Translations under genes and position numbers: made by a program
In this document: one piece after another, positions 24,759-37,400 of the stretch
How the letters are laid out: every line of letters starts with the position of its first letter
How positions within the stretch are numbered: position 1 is the first letter of the stretch
Notes under the pieces: model-generated
The model's input: the letters and a program-made list of their open reading frames with translations, nothing else
The model's database searches: none
What the model was told of the DNA's origin: nothing
Origin: Antedon mediterranea
Lineage: Eukaryota > Echinodermata > Crinoidea > Comatulida > Antedonidae
Direction: 5' to 3'
Length of the DNA: 64,000 nt
Assembly: GCF_964355755.1 (NCBI RefSeq)
Contig: NC_092675.1
Span: 24,840,412-24,904,411, forward strand

Positions 24759-26308
24759 TTATTTAAATAATGTATATTTCTCGCACAAAGTCCTCAAATA
24801 ATTATGTTAATGCATAGAAGGTAGGCTATTACACGTCCGCTTTAATCGAAAAGCTGTAGAAACTGTGTTAAGTATATAAGGGAAGGAATATAAGAAATAT
24901 AGGCCTAATAATATAATGGCGGGTCTCAATCAAATAATATCTATTTTGAGCTACTTTCTATTTATTAATAATGTTGTTTACACTCGCAAATGACAAGCTG
25001 ATTAAATACTGTAATAGTAATTAATTATGAATAATAATAATAAAAATTGTATTTTTACTCATAGTGTTGCCATCGAGGTAATATACGTACGAATAAACAT
25101 ACTGGAAATTATAAAAAGAATTGAAAACATATGGAAAAAAGTGCATTTTATTGGTTTTTTATTATTAAGATACCAGTATAAGTTGTATGTCGTTTTGACG
25201 GGTTAATATTTAACGAGAGATAGGAGTTAGTGCCAAGCACCCGATGGTTGTAGAATATAATTAAAATGTGGAAAACGTATATAATAGTTTCATTCAATAT
25301 ACATTTTAATTTAAGAAGACTACAGTTAAAAATATTTGAAAATAATTATTTGATAAAGACAATAATTGTACAACGACAAAAGTCTACAGAAAACACAATT
25401 TTTATAAGCATTAACACAATTAAGACAAAGTTTGCAATGATGATTACGAGGACATTAAGTACTAGGAAAATAGCCAATTAAAAGGTCCTGTTGCTCTTCT
25501 TGAAGTGGGGGAAACGGTGGGGTAGTCAATTGGTTGCTGGGCCAAAAGGAGTAGAAAGGAGGGTAGGTTGGATGCATGAATGAAAGGTATACCGCTGCTG
25601 GGTGCGTTTTGTGTGTGATCGACCCAGCAGCCGATTGGCCTTTCTAACAACATGGGGGATAAACATTCAATCTACTGTCAATGAAGGTCGTTGAAAGAGT
25701 ATGGAAACAAATATTTTTTGGGTTGAAAGACAGACTCCAGGAACACTTTCCACCAGCAACCACAGACCGAAAAAGGCAACGATGGTTGTTAATCATTTTG
25801 TTAACATAATCTAACATTAGGCAATTGGAATTTTGAAATATTTTACGTTTAGCCTACCAGCAAAATGGAGGCCATGTGATGGAGAAGCGTGTCTATATTT
25901 GTCTGTCATTCCTTATTCAAATTATTCATAGAATCGTTTTAGTAAACAATAATACTCTGTTTTTTTTATAACGATGGTAGGCCTATTCATTAATTCTATT
26001 TAAGAATTATGGCTTGGAATATCTTAATTCGGAATAATAATTGTTAGCATAAATCGGCATGTTGTTTACCCACTGCGCGTTGCTAAGCAGATTACGCGCC
26101 AATGAGAAGACGGATTGATTTGACAATGAATAGGAAATAGGTTTACCTGCATACGTACCAGAAATATTGATGATTATTCAAGAAAATCTAGTACAGCGTT
26201 CATCTTGCATCTTAAATATGAGATTTGGTTTTGAGTGTTAAAATCATCGTTTATTGTACAAATTAATCGGAAGCGAAACCTTACTATCGTGTACGAGCGT
26301 TCTAAGTT
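24759..26308. other. Intergenic region before the PLPPR-like gene
   Basis: AT-rich with no recognised exon. About 25470-25680 is richer in G and C and could include promoter sequence; its short minus ORF has no recognisable character. The 5' UTR of the next gene probably ends this interval. Confidence 0.4.
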
Positions 26309-26335
26309 ATGAATTGTGCAATATTACACGCGTAA
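26309..26335 (+). promoter_or_regulatory. Eight-codon upstream ORF before the PLPPR-like start
   Basis: ATG AAT TGT GCA ATA TTA then CAC GCG TAA lies just ahead of the ATG at 26340, out of frame with it, and ends four bases before it. If transcribed, it could lower or gate translation of the main frame. Confidence 0.4.
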
Positions 26336-26339
26336 ACGT

Positions 26340-26737
26340 ATGCAGGTTTCTAATGATTTTGTTTTGAAAAATCATAGAACAATTGAAGAAATGGATAACG
26401 AATTGCAGTATGTGGAAACAAATAATTGGCTTGTACCGTGCTTTGTAGCAATTGACTGTCTCATAGTAATCTTCCTAGCTGGCCTTATTTATCTGGTCAA
26501 CTATAGTGAGTATCTTGAACCATTTTCAGCAGGTTTTTTCTGTGAAGATTTGTCAATAAGGATGCCTCTTCCAAATGATGAAATTGCACCGGAATATACT
26601 CTTTATACAATCACACTGCTAGTTCCTGTGGTCATGGTAAGTTTTATACAATACTTTAACCTTAATAACATTGCCTATACCTTATAGACATTTGGTATAA
26701 ATCTTGCTACAAATATAGTAGGTAAAGAAATATTCAG

Positions 26738-26797
<60 letters not shown>

Positions 26798-29700
26798 TTT
26801 GACGAAACCTTTTCATTTTTTGCGACGTTTTTCTTTAAAAAGCAATACAGTACTGTATACTGATTACGGTACCTTTAACTACTACTAAATTTATCAAAAT
26901 AACAATGTAGACCTACTGTGTATATTGATTTCATAAATTTCCGTTTGTAGACAAATGAATCGAAAGTGAAAGACTTTATACAATAGTATAATAATTAGGC
27001 CTACCCATTTCATGAATGATAAACTTAATTAAACTTGAGATTTGCATAGTCTGCTTCAGCATAGGCATTTATTAAGAAAAACGGTCATTATTATGCAACA
27101 ATAACCATTAAAAAGGTAATAAAAAATGCACCGCATTGATATAATGAGATTGGTTACTTCTGATGCAATTCGGCTCCTGATTAAAAGAAATGAACAGAAA
27201 TTTATCTCCTCCTATTCCGTTTGTGAATAATAAACATAAACCACCTTCAATGATGTCCTGGAGCTTGATTCGCGAACAAATCTTAAAATCGTTGCAATAC
27301 ATGTGAACATATAAACTAAAACACTAATTTACAATAAGCGTATACACAATAAGTGAGGGCAATTAAGTTGCACTCTGCTCTGATATCAATAACAAATGAT
27401 CAACAAATTCTCTATAGTTCCACCCAATGGTTGCTATTGCTATTTTAAATGACTATAAATATTACAAAATAAAAATAATATTGCTTGAATATTGTTTTAT
27501 TATAGGTTGTCATAGGAGAGACCTGTATTGCTTTAAAACCAAATTCAAAACATCAATTATCAGTTTACGGGAAAAAAACTATCAGAAGTTGTAATATATA
27601 CCTGACAATTGTCATAAGGAGAGTAATTCGTTTTACAGGTATGCTATTTTGTATATTATTCAGGCCACTGTTACATACATACATAGGTGCTTCACGCTGT
27701 TTGTAATTTACTAACTTGAGATGGTTATTAGGCAAAAATTAAATTTACCAATACATACCAAACATCACTCGATCAATCGATTATAAAATCATTTTTATTT
27801 TCGAAGATTTGTAAGCGTTTAGGAAACTAATCCGTGAACCTAAAAGCTACCAAAATCCAGAGAAAAATCTGCATTCCATTTACCAGCTTACTTTTATTTT
27901 ACTTATACATTATTAATTTTATTAATTAGGTACGGGTTTAGTGGGAGGATTGATCACGTGGTTGGTCACCGTCAGTCTACAGTTAGTGACTGGACAACTT
28001 GCCCCTTATTTTATTAGTGCATGTCAACCTGATTGGTCCCTTGTGAATTGTAGTGCATTTGTAAGCAAGTATAACTGCAGTTCATCGGCGGATACAGACC
28101 TCTTAAGAAAAGCAAGGTAGGTATAGAAGGAAGCTATGAAATATGAGATATTGATCGAAATGGACTATTGATTATGTTATCATTCTTATATATGATACAA
28201 TGTAAGAGATAATAAGGATAATGTTAATGGTTATTTATTAATAGTAATTAACGAAGCTGAAATAATGGTTATTGATGATCAAAGATATAATAATTTAATA
28301 ACAGTTGAAAATGCTATATTTTATATGAACAGTAATAATATGACATAAACAAATATTTCTACAACATTGATATACAGTGTGCATAGGCATATGCATTTGC
28401 ATTTTGTACTGAATTTTATGTTTGTATTATAATTTTAAACCTCGATTATTGCTAAGCAACAACAATTATAATCTGTGAATTCAGTTCATGTTTATTTAAA
28501 AAGGTGTGTGACATTCTTGTGAACGGATCGATATATGACTACGTACTACCTCACGACAGGTGAAATAAAAATATTCGAAAGAAGTTGAATAATTAGGCCT
28601 AGACCTACCATACAAAGGTCACAACGTGATGTTTTTCTTATTTTGATCGCCTTTCTACTCCATTAGCGAATAAAAAAAGCTATATTATAATTATGGTTCA
28701 TGTTCATCTTATGTGGGTTCATCCCACTTTTATTTCCATACATATGTTCCTATCTTTTTACATATATTTTCTCTAACACCATTTTCATTTCAATACACTA
28801 TACATATTATTATATTAACAATGTTTGTTTTCATCATCGGTTTACATACCTCCATTTTTTTAAAGAGTTTTGTTCATTTGTTTACATATTATCACATTTT
28901 CTTATTTTTATACATACATTATCTATAACACATTTTCATTTTTTCTTACATAGTCGTTTTGGGTTTTTTTCATCTACATGCATATTTATTTCTTCATACA
29001 ATTATAATACAATTTATGTTTAATAAATCCATCAAAGAAAAAAGAAAACAAATACACACAAAAAATACAAATTTTGACTGTTTTACTTTATCATTTTGCA
29101 ATTATCTATTCATTTATTATCTCAATTAGTACTTTGATACTCACATCATTGACATTTTTCTACATTTGGATTTTTTATACACAACTCAACAAAACACAAC
29201 AGACACAGAAACCTTACATTTTGATTTGAACGGTTCTGTGTATATGCGTGGACCTATGTTAGATATTTACAGGTCCATGGTATTTTTAGTCATTTACTTT
29301 CTTAACATTTTTTATATAATGTAGCTACTGTATTACCATTTTCATTTATCAAATGCTTTTTGTGATAATAATTAATAAAAAATACAGTTTTTACCAACCT
29401 TCTTACCATTCATCATGGTTTTTTATCATCAATCTATAAAAAGCTTTTCACATCTTGCCTTTTTTTCTTTCTTTTTTTCAAATCATCTAGTTAAAATACA
29501 TATTTACAAACCATACAATATAGTAGCACTAAAAAAACATAATAGATCAATCATTGTTTTCATTATTATTATTATTATTATGGTTCATTTTAATGTAGCC
29601 TATATTTTTTTCAGAATGTCATTTCCATCTATCCATGCATCAATGTGCGCTTATTCATCTGTTTTTGTTCTTGTAAGTGTTACGTTATATTTATTATTTG

Positions 29701-30873
29701 AACATTAGGTCTTTCCCATTAAATTTAAATTGAATTTAGTGGGAGTTTAGTTTTGGAAAAAGTGATTTTCTAAAAACATTTTTGGTCGATTCATGCCTCA
29801 AAATGTTCTTATTCATGTTCTGTAATTGTTATCGGTGCAAGATGGGATACACTATTGACCCCTGAATTCCTATATCATTACCGTCTTAATTAATTGTTCA
29901 TATATAAAGCGTAAAAGTGGTAATTAATAAGCCCCAATATTACATATTGAATACGGCAGTAAAACACCGACCGTTAATAATTGACTGGGAGACTATATTC
30001 ATAAACTCGGTATAGGTTTCAGAGAGGGTTAATTTCTTGATATGTTGAATAAAACCATAATCAATCAAAACGCTTGCTAACTTAACCAAAATCAATTTCA
30101 GATTTATCTTAGCACAGTGGGTAGGATAAGATATAGCCGTCTTTTCTCACCTGTTATCGGGTGTGGATGTGTTTCAGTAGCATTCTTGTTGTGCGCTTCT
30201 CGTGTTTCATCGTACATGAATCATGTTAGTGACGTAATAGCCGGTTTTCTTTTAGGAGCATCAGTTGCAGGATACGTAGTAAGTATTCAACATGTAACAT
30301 TTTTTTTTTAATTTCTAGCTAATTTTTATTAGCTTTGATTTGTTATTTGATATCTTACTATTCTTTTTCACAGAGTATGAGTGTGTTGCGAAGTTTCTTT
30401 GAGAATTCTGACGGATACTCATACGCCGGTGAAGAAATATTCTCATTCCCAACCATGCGTCTACCCCGAGCAAATATATCGCCTACAGTACCACCAACCA
30501 TTCCAACCGTAAGTTATGGGCACTGCACTTTACTTTAGGGCCTAAAACCGTTACGTGCCCAAAAGGGCGAATATTTTTGTTTATTAATTTCCTATATTGA
30601 TATTGATGATAATTGCTATTAAAAATTACAAAAATAAAGAACGAAACTTCAAGATTTTGTAGACAATAATCCAAAACGCTATATATGCACTCCGTATACT
30701 ACGCGATGTAAAATAAATTTACAATAAAACAAACCCAAGTATAAATAATAAATATAAATAAAAATATGAATACTATACAAATTTCAACCTTCATATTGCA
30801 GAATGATGCTCCGGCATACATGAGCCCATCTTACGCTTTATATGGAATACAATGGCGCGAAAGATTCTTTTAA
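26340..30873 (+). CDS. Phospholipid phosphatase-related membrane protein (PAP2 superfamily)
   Basis: Seven exons: 26340-26636, 27506-27638, 27930-28116, 29615-29672, 30102-30278, 30374-30508, 30802-30873; 1059 nt, 352 aa. Hydrophobic helices begin VPCFVAIDCLIVIFLAGLIY, and an LPP/PLPPR-like loop reads FFCEDLSIRMP. Motif C2 is SFPSIHAS (residues 208-215) and C3 is S258-R259..H266..D269, spaced as in active LPP enzymes. Motif C1 (KxxxxxxRP) is degenerate: the stretch LVTGQLAPYF has Gln and Ala where the catalytic Lys and Arg should be. PLPPR proteins likewise keep PSxH-like but not C1 residues. It is therefore probably a catalytically weak or inactive relative at the plasma membrane, involved in lysolipid signalling or morphology; that role is inference. 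Confidence 0.82.
26738..26797. repeat. (AAT)n microsatellite
   Basis: About twenty uninterrupted AAT units in the first intron of the PLPPR-like gene. Confidence 0.95.
28690..29580. other. T-rich low-complexity intron segment
   Basis: Pyrimidine-rich plus strand with repeated words such as CATTTTCATTT, TTTACATA and ACATACATT. The open frames here encode only Phe/Ile/Tyr/His-rich strings and are products of composition. It lies in the intron before the PSIHAS exon. Confidence 0.6.
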
Positions 30874-32256
30874 AAGGAGGAAACTGTCACGTGATTATCA
30901 TTAATTTTACAGATTGATTACACCATAGCATGAGAAGAGTTCGGAAATAACTGCTATAGCTGGATTATAACAGCGGAAGAGTTTCACGACAATTATGGAA
31001 ATGTAGAAAATCTTTACATAGAAAGTAGCTTTAGAGTAAAGGAACTCAAAATGAATTTAAGAGTGAAAGCTAATTATTGAAAGTTCATTTAGTTTTCCGA
31101 CTGCTAATCACGCATTATGTGTAGACCGGTGTAAATGAAAAAACTCTTGAGTCAGTTGGGAATAATAAGAATCTAAGCAATGCGAGTTTGAAATTTGAAT
31201 CCGAAGATGTCGATTGCAAATATTATATAACCTTAGTTATTTTTAACGACACAGTCCAACTTGAAATAATATTGTGTTGATCTAGTTAATATAAAAAGCA
31301 AGTAAGTACTTCAATCACGTTTTCAATTCGACTGTCAATACGATGGTCCCATCTTCTGACATCATTCAAGCTCAGAAAATAAGAAGGGTACCACCATCAA
31401 CGATGCAGTGATTCTAGCCATGGAAACATAGTTCATGGTTCATTTTATTCATGTGACATACAATTGCTCAAAGTTAAAAGGTTAATACAATAAAATGACA
31501 TAGCAACAAAATTCAACGACTTAACAACGGTTATTAAAATGTCTAATTGAGAACGGAATAAAGGAATTAAGAAAACAATTAGAAAGATCAAATGTAATTT
31601 TAATTACTAAAAGTCGGCAGATCATTATTATTAACATTAATGTGTAGCAACCACCTGCTTCAAGTTCCCAGTAAAAAAAACAAAGCTAAAAGTGCTATTT
31701 CAACATTTAATGAGTTTCAAGAATTTTTACAATTTTCTCTTACATTATTTTAAACATATACAGTATTTGTATGTGAGCAAATAATACAGGCTATAGATAA
31801 ATTGTAGTGTATAAGCCTATTAGTTGTAAGTATTATTCTTGAGTGACTGCGCGGTCACTAGGCGTTTTCACCGGAATGAAGAAATAAAGACCAATGTATG
31901 GTGAGAAAGAGAGAGCTTTATTTCTAAACATAACCATTATATACAAAATGTCTTACGCAGAAAACAAATGTCAAAAAGGAATAATTATTTATTCATAAAA
32001 TAAACATCAGATCGTGCATATAAAGATTAATATAAGGCTTATTGCCATATGTAATGCAATATAGAAAAGACAACAACCAAACAAGCAAGTAGTTATTAGT
32101 TTATATGTACCGGTGTAATATATAACATATTATTAATATAAACAATCAAGTGTTAGTAAACATTTAAACAAAAATTTAATCAAACCAAATAATATTGTAT
32201 TTTATTATTCATCTTTACTTTGACGTAAGCTCTATGCATGTTTTGCAATAACAGTT
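30874..32256. other. Convergent 3' region between the PLPPR-like and TCAF-like genes
   Basis: Holds both 3' UTRs. A plus-strand AATAAA lies near 31490. TTTATT at 32201-32206 reads as AATAAA on the minus strand, about 50 bases past the TCAF-like stop. No other gene is seen. Confidence 0.5.
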
Positions 32257-34425
32257 TCAGGAAATTGTAAGCATGGGATTCTTCTCCCAATCGGGCAGAT
32301 GTTTAATTGACTGCAAGGCTTCATCTGTAACCGGCCAACCCCATGCCTTATAGAATGTACCAAGATTAAATCCTGCCAATTGAGACGACACTACCATCCA
32401 TAAGTCTAACTGATCTGTGTTTGATTTTGGTGGTTCAAACGATGATTTGTTATAATGACTTAGCATATCAATAAGAAACTTCCAATCGAATGCTTCTTGT
32501 AGCTGTAAGTACGTCTCAAGGCAAGTAAAACTATTCCAGTTCTCATATTTACTACCACTAGCGATGTACTCTTGTATTCTCGCCTTGCGCTTTTCCATAT
32601 CGAGAGCGGAGTGGGCAAGTGCACGTGGTATTTGTAAAACCTTTTCTGAAGCATATACTGAGAACAGATTACACGTAGCTTCTACTGTTCCAGATGGATT
32701 CCAACCTTTACTTTGATGTTGGTGTCCCAACTCATGTATTGGACCCCATATATTATTTTTTCTTACACTTTCTACATTAAACATTTTATTTGAATTAGAT
32801 ATCGGTCCCATAATTGGATAGCCGGAATGCATCTTTCCTTTAGAAACTTGAATATCCAGGACAATGCGTTCCTCTCTTGGTCTCTGAGTGGGAATACCCG
32901 ACAACTCTGCACAACAGCCGACAATACCTTCATAGATATCCATAATTTCCACCACATCATTACAGTGTTCCAAAGCATTTGCCGTAGGCAGAGAAATGAT
33001 ACAATTATTTGATATCAGTTCGCAATATGGAACATTAAGCGTTTCCAATGATTGCTTCCAGTCATCTGCGCTGGTGGTGCCGGAAACAAATTGTGGAGAT
33101 TGAAACGCATCATCAATGGTGATCGTGATTATGCCAAGGTTTGTTTTAGCTGGTACTAAGATGTAGACTAATCCACCAAAAACATTGGAAGCTTTGGTAG
33201 TTATTGAATTCAATTCAAACGATCTGGTGATTTTTGGGAACCTGTAAATTGATTCTTTTTTGTGAAGACTGTCTGTAGTGCAGCCAATTTCAACTTTCAA
33301 TCCACTTCCAACGGAGTTCATTGGAATTGTCACCTTAATACTTTTAGCAGGTGCAGCATATAAACCGGTGCTACGCATTACATCTGTTTTAGAAGAAGGG
33401 AAGTTCCCCAAAAGACCATCATACGTTGCATTTATTGCCATTGTCTTGGATGAAGGTTGAAGTGTGGATGGAACATCTCCTGGAAATACTGCGCTTGCAT
33501 GTTTAATTTCCTGAAGATCTGATGGTGGCAGCATACACGCAAGTTTAGAATAGATAAACGCGTAAGAACCTGCCTTCGGCTGATTCAAAATATCAACTGG
33601 ACATTCCTTTGTTGGAATAACGTCAGTAGATATTTTAAGATATTCTTTAGCAAGCTTATATGGTGTAATACATGTCGGTGGTACGTCATCAAATACTTGC
33701 CAAATATAATCTCTGTACTTCCGTTGTATGGGTTCTTCCAATTCAATTTCACTCTTGGCATGGCGAATGAACTGTTGAAGCGTCAAAGAAACATTCCTCA
33801 ATGGTTGTGATGCTTTATCTGACGTTACAAAGCTATCTGATTGTGACGTAGTAGTACCTATGATTATACCTGATGGTTTTACAATATTGCTGGCGCTGTC
33901 TTTTTTGTCAACCCAGTTATTTCCATCGGTCAACAATCCTCGGCCATTTGACAAGAACTTGTGTATTTTATCAAGATGCTCTTGTGTATACTCGTTATCG
34001 CTGCCTGCAAACAGAATATCATAATCTTCGAAGTTGTCGTCGATAGAAATCTTATTTATTGTGAATCCAATGTTTTCCAGTACCTCTTGTGTTCGCTTAT
34101 TAATTTTCTTTAGGGACCCAACTCTGGCTGCAGTTTTATATCGTGCCAACCATTTGAAGGAGTTCTCTGCTAATTTTAAAGTTTCAGTTCCATCATCAAT
34201 ACATTTTTTAAGAAACTTCTTATTTCCCCAATGCATAGATCTGCCGGAACCAACGTGGCTTGCAGCTACAGCTACGCCGTCACCATTTTCCCACTCGACT
34301 ACTGAAAATGTATTTTCACCATAGAGAATTAATTGGGATGGGGAAACGCTTTTAAAGTCAATATTTTTACCGACTCCGTCTAGTATATACGATAAAGACA
34401 CTGATGGATCTGTTGAATCTTCCAT
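32257..34425 (-). CDS. TRPM8-channel-associated-factor-like protein with M60-like metallopeptidase domain
   Basis: One coding exon, 722 aa from the ATG at 34425. That start aligns with the vertebrate TCAF N-terminus; the frame is open for 16 more codons upstream but crosses a good acceptor (AG at 34446-34447). The N-terminal half has the TCAF-type class-I-amidotransferase-like fold (VAVAASHVGSGR, FLSNGRGLLTDG). The C-terminal half is peptidase M60-like: QVSKGKMHSGYPIM, then HELGH at 564-568, Glu582 in TVEATCN, and later LETYLQLQEAFDW. Vertebrate TCAFs, as I recall them, have lost the second His of HExxH and act as TRPM8 partners. Here HExxH plus the downstream Glu is complete, so zinc binding and proteolysis are possible. 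It has a single N-terminal repeat, so it is shorter than vertebrate TCAF1/2. Confidence 0.85.
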   Translation of the reverse strand: MEDSTDPSVSLSYILDGVGKNIDFKSVSPSQLILYGENTFSVVEWENGDGVAVAASHVGSGRSMHWGNKKFLKKCIDDGTETLKLAENSFKWLARYKTAARVGSLKKINKRTQEVLENIGFTINKISIDDNFEDYDILFAGSDNEYTQEHLDKIHKFLSNGRGLLTDGNNWVDKKDSASNIVKPSGIIIGTTTSQSDSFVTSDKASQPLRNVSLTLQQFIRHAKSEIELEEPIQRKYRDYIWQVFDDVPPTCITPYKLAKEYLKISTDVIPTKECPVDILNQPKAGSYAFIYSKLACMLPPSDLQEIKHASAVFPGDVPSTLQPSSKTMAINATYDGLLGNFPSSKTDVMRSTGLYAAPAKSIKVTIPMNSVGSGLKVEIGCTTDSLHKKESIYRFPKITRSFELNSITTKASNVFGGLVYILVPAKTNLGIITITIDDAFQSPQFVSGTTSADDWKQSLETLNVPYCELISNNCIISLPTANALEHCNDVVEIMDIYEGIVGCCAELSGIPTQRPREERIVLDIQVSKGKMHSGYPIMGPISNSNKMFNVESVRKNNIWGPIHELGHQHQSKGWNPSGTVEATCNLFSVYASEKVLQIPRALAHSALDMEKRKARIQEYIASGSKYENWNSFTCLETYLQLQEAFDWKFLIDMLSHYNKSSFEPPKSNTDQLDLWMVVSSQLAGFNLGTFYKAWGWPVTDEALQSIKHLPDWEKNPMLTIS

Positions 34426-34445
34426 TCTACAGGCATACAATTGAT

Positions 34446-37400
34446 CTACATAACGAAAAAGAATGACAAACAAACTTAGAATGAATTTTTTCTAAAATCG
34501 TGTGCTTTTTTACTATTATTAACATATATTTTATATTGTAATTATTATTTTTTACTATTTTACAAACTTTCAAGATATCAAGATAATAGATGGGCATACA
34601 GATTAACAGAATGGCAACCAAGGGTAGGAAGGAGGAAAAGAGGAAGACAGAAAAGAAGGTGATGGTGAGATGATTAAACATATGGATAAACCATATCTAG
34701 ATACATAGAAAAAACTTTAGGTTAGTAAACCTTGGTAAATCGGATTTAAGTTTTATCTACCAGGATTGGTGGATACAATACTTTAGATTTCTGTAGTAAT
34801 TCTATTTACTTTAAATTGGTTAGTTGGTCACTTTGTGATCCGCTTAAATAGATCGCATTAAGTACTCTTTTTGAACTATATAAATTTAAAAAAACAACAA
34901 TTGTCCCCCAAAAACATGAAAAATAAAGATTAATAATATAATTTGACTTTGCATAGGTCATTTTGTAGTTTTAACAAAGTTAATCACTTCCATAGGAAAA
35001 CAATGCCATATAGATGGCTGCAGTCGCATAGTGGCACGTACGCGACTCTAAAAATGTTTTCACTTATAAAATAACAACATAAACGATTCAATTCAACCAA
35101 AAACCCATTGGCTGGCAGCCAATTTGACTATTTCTTGCGTTAAAACAAAAACATTTTTTTCAGGTGGACAATACATCTTTAAGAAAAACTACTGCACTAG
35201 GCCTCGAATTAAACAATAATTACACTATGCCTGTATTTAATCTATTTTTAGCATAGTTTTTCGTGGCTGTGTCGAATAAACACGGCCTCCACTGCCGGTA
35301 CTTTACACTAACTTAATTGTGTTGATGGTTTGGTACTATTTGAGCCCCAGCATAATCATTGTTACTACCATACAGATTATAATCAAATGATTTTGCGTCA
35401 GTTACTAATTCGTAATAAATAAATAAATCATTCTGTTATGTTATCGTTATTTCAATTATTTATTTGAACCAGGAACCAGAACAGCAATAAAAAAAAGAGG
35501 AATAGGTGTGGGGAATAATGTTTCCGTGATCACACATCATAATCTAATCTAAATAGATATAAGGAAGCCTTATTCATTGTAAAATAAATTTCCATGCAGA
35601 ATAATAACATACATATTTCTTATAGACTAATGCAACGAAACCAGTTACGCTTAAATCAAACCCTACCTAACTTACAGAACATTTCATTTCATTTTATTTA
35701 TTCCACATTTATTTAGTCATCAATCGCATCATAATTAAAATACAACAAGGATCCTGCATAAAAAGGCAGTGCTTCGTTTTTTTTTTGTAGGACCCTTTTA
35801 CATTATGAACAATTTGATTCCGATCTACGGCCTACGCGAGGTAACTAATATTGATTAGAATCCGCATTTAGCGAGTAGTCTAGTGCTAGTATTCAGTCGA
35901 TTTAATTAATTAGCTTTATTAAGTAACATCAAATGCAACGAAATATTCTAAACATACCGATATATGTTGATTCCACAGTCAGTCTTCCAAACACAGTACC
36001 GACAAAGCAATATCAATACTGTACTGCGTATATATGTAGTACTGCCAGGAATTTATAGCATTCACAATGAGGTCGTTTAGGTTGGATCAATGACCGGTGG
36101 TGTAAATTACGCCATCTATAGCATAATTCATTGATATTGCAGTATCGATTCCAGTGATTGATGTGAGTTTTATTTAGTCTTTTGTGGTACTTTGCATATT
36201 TTCCACCTGTGGGTTGGTTGAAATAGTTGATATAGAGGTGGGGAGTGCCGGAGAGACACACCAAATGAAGAATAAAGTGAACGGTACCGAGTAGGCCTAA
36301 ATGTGTTGCGTATTTATAATTGTTTAACAGCATAAATAGAAGTATAGAAGTTCACATACTCAAACGCATATATGATGCATCCAACATGAAAATATAAAAT
36401 ACAGGAATTTGGAGTACGGGTTGGACAGTGTAGCCATTCTGTAGATCATCTCTTTTTTTCTAGTCTATTAAAAAAACTTAACTGTAATGTGAATTGTAGG
36501 GTATTTGTGACGGAGCAAATCCCCTGCCAAGATTATGAGCCGTTCAAGAGTCCTCATTCATCATAAATTGTTTACATTTATCATTTTAACGGTCACGATT
36601 ACCTGCAATTATTCTGCAAATATTTATGATTTTTTTAATCATTGATAGGCCTACAGAATAGCAATTCTGCCTATAGTTTCTAATATAATTGAAAAAAAGA
36701 ACAATGTTTGTTAATTAAGCTGCTATCAATAAACTTAACATAAAGAAACAGAAAAAAAACAGAAAATAATGTTAAATATGTATACATAGATATATTATAG
36801 TGTTATATATCTATATGGTATACACTATATTTAATTCAATTCCATTCATTATATATTTGCATAAAATACATAGACAATTGTGTTGTTAACTAACAGCACG
36901 ATGCAATACAAAAAAAAGGTACAATTCTTACCATGACACATGATCATTCTCTAACATTCAGAGTGTTCTAAAAACTAGAATTACGGAAAATTATTGGTGC
37001 GAAGAAGCGCCTGTAGCTCCTAAGAACTCTTCAAAAAATGTATTATAGGAAATATGAGATTAATAAAGATGGCGTAAGCTAAAAAAAACATTTGAAACAA
37101 AATGACAAATGAAAAGCTACAAGCAACAATTAAAGGAATGTCAAGATGACCATTTTGTATGTCATCCATGGTTCACTTTTATGAGACTGTGGGGTTTAAT
37201 GGTATAATACTCTACACTTCACACTTCATTCAACATTGTAAAAAGAATAGTTTGATGAATGGAAATCTGTCGATGCGTGTCATCTCTTGGTAATAGTAAT
37301 GCTAATATGAGTGTACGTTTTCAACAGGTATAATACAGTACTGATTTAATCAATAACAAAAGTACACCGATTCCCACACAGGACCACCGCAATTACACTG

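Noticed and set aside
28700-29023. 107-codon plus-strand ORF rich in Phe, Ile, Tyr and His
   Set aside because: It follows from T-rich low-complexity sequence inside an intron of the PLPPR-like gene.
36013-36333. 106-codon minus-strand ORF
   Set aside because: No recognisable domain or signal; overlaps likely 5' flank of the TCAF-like gene.
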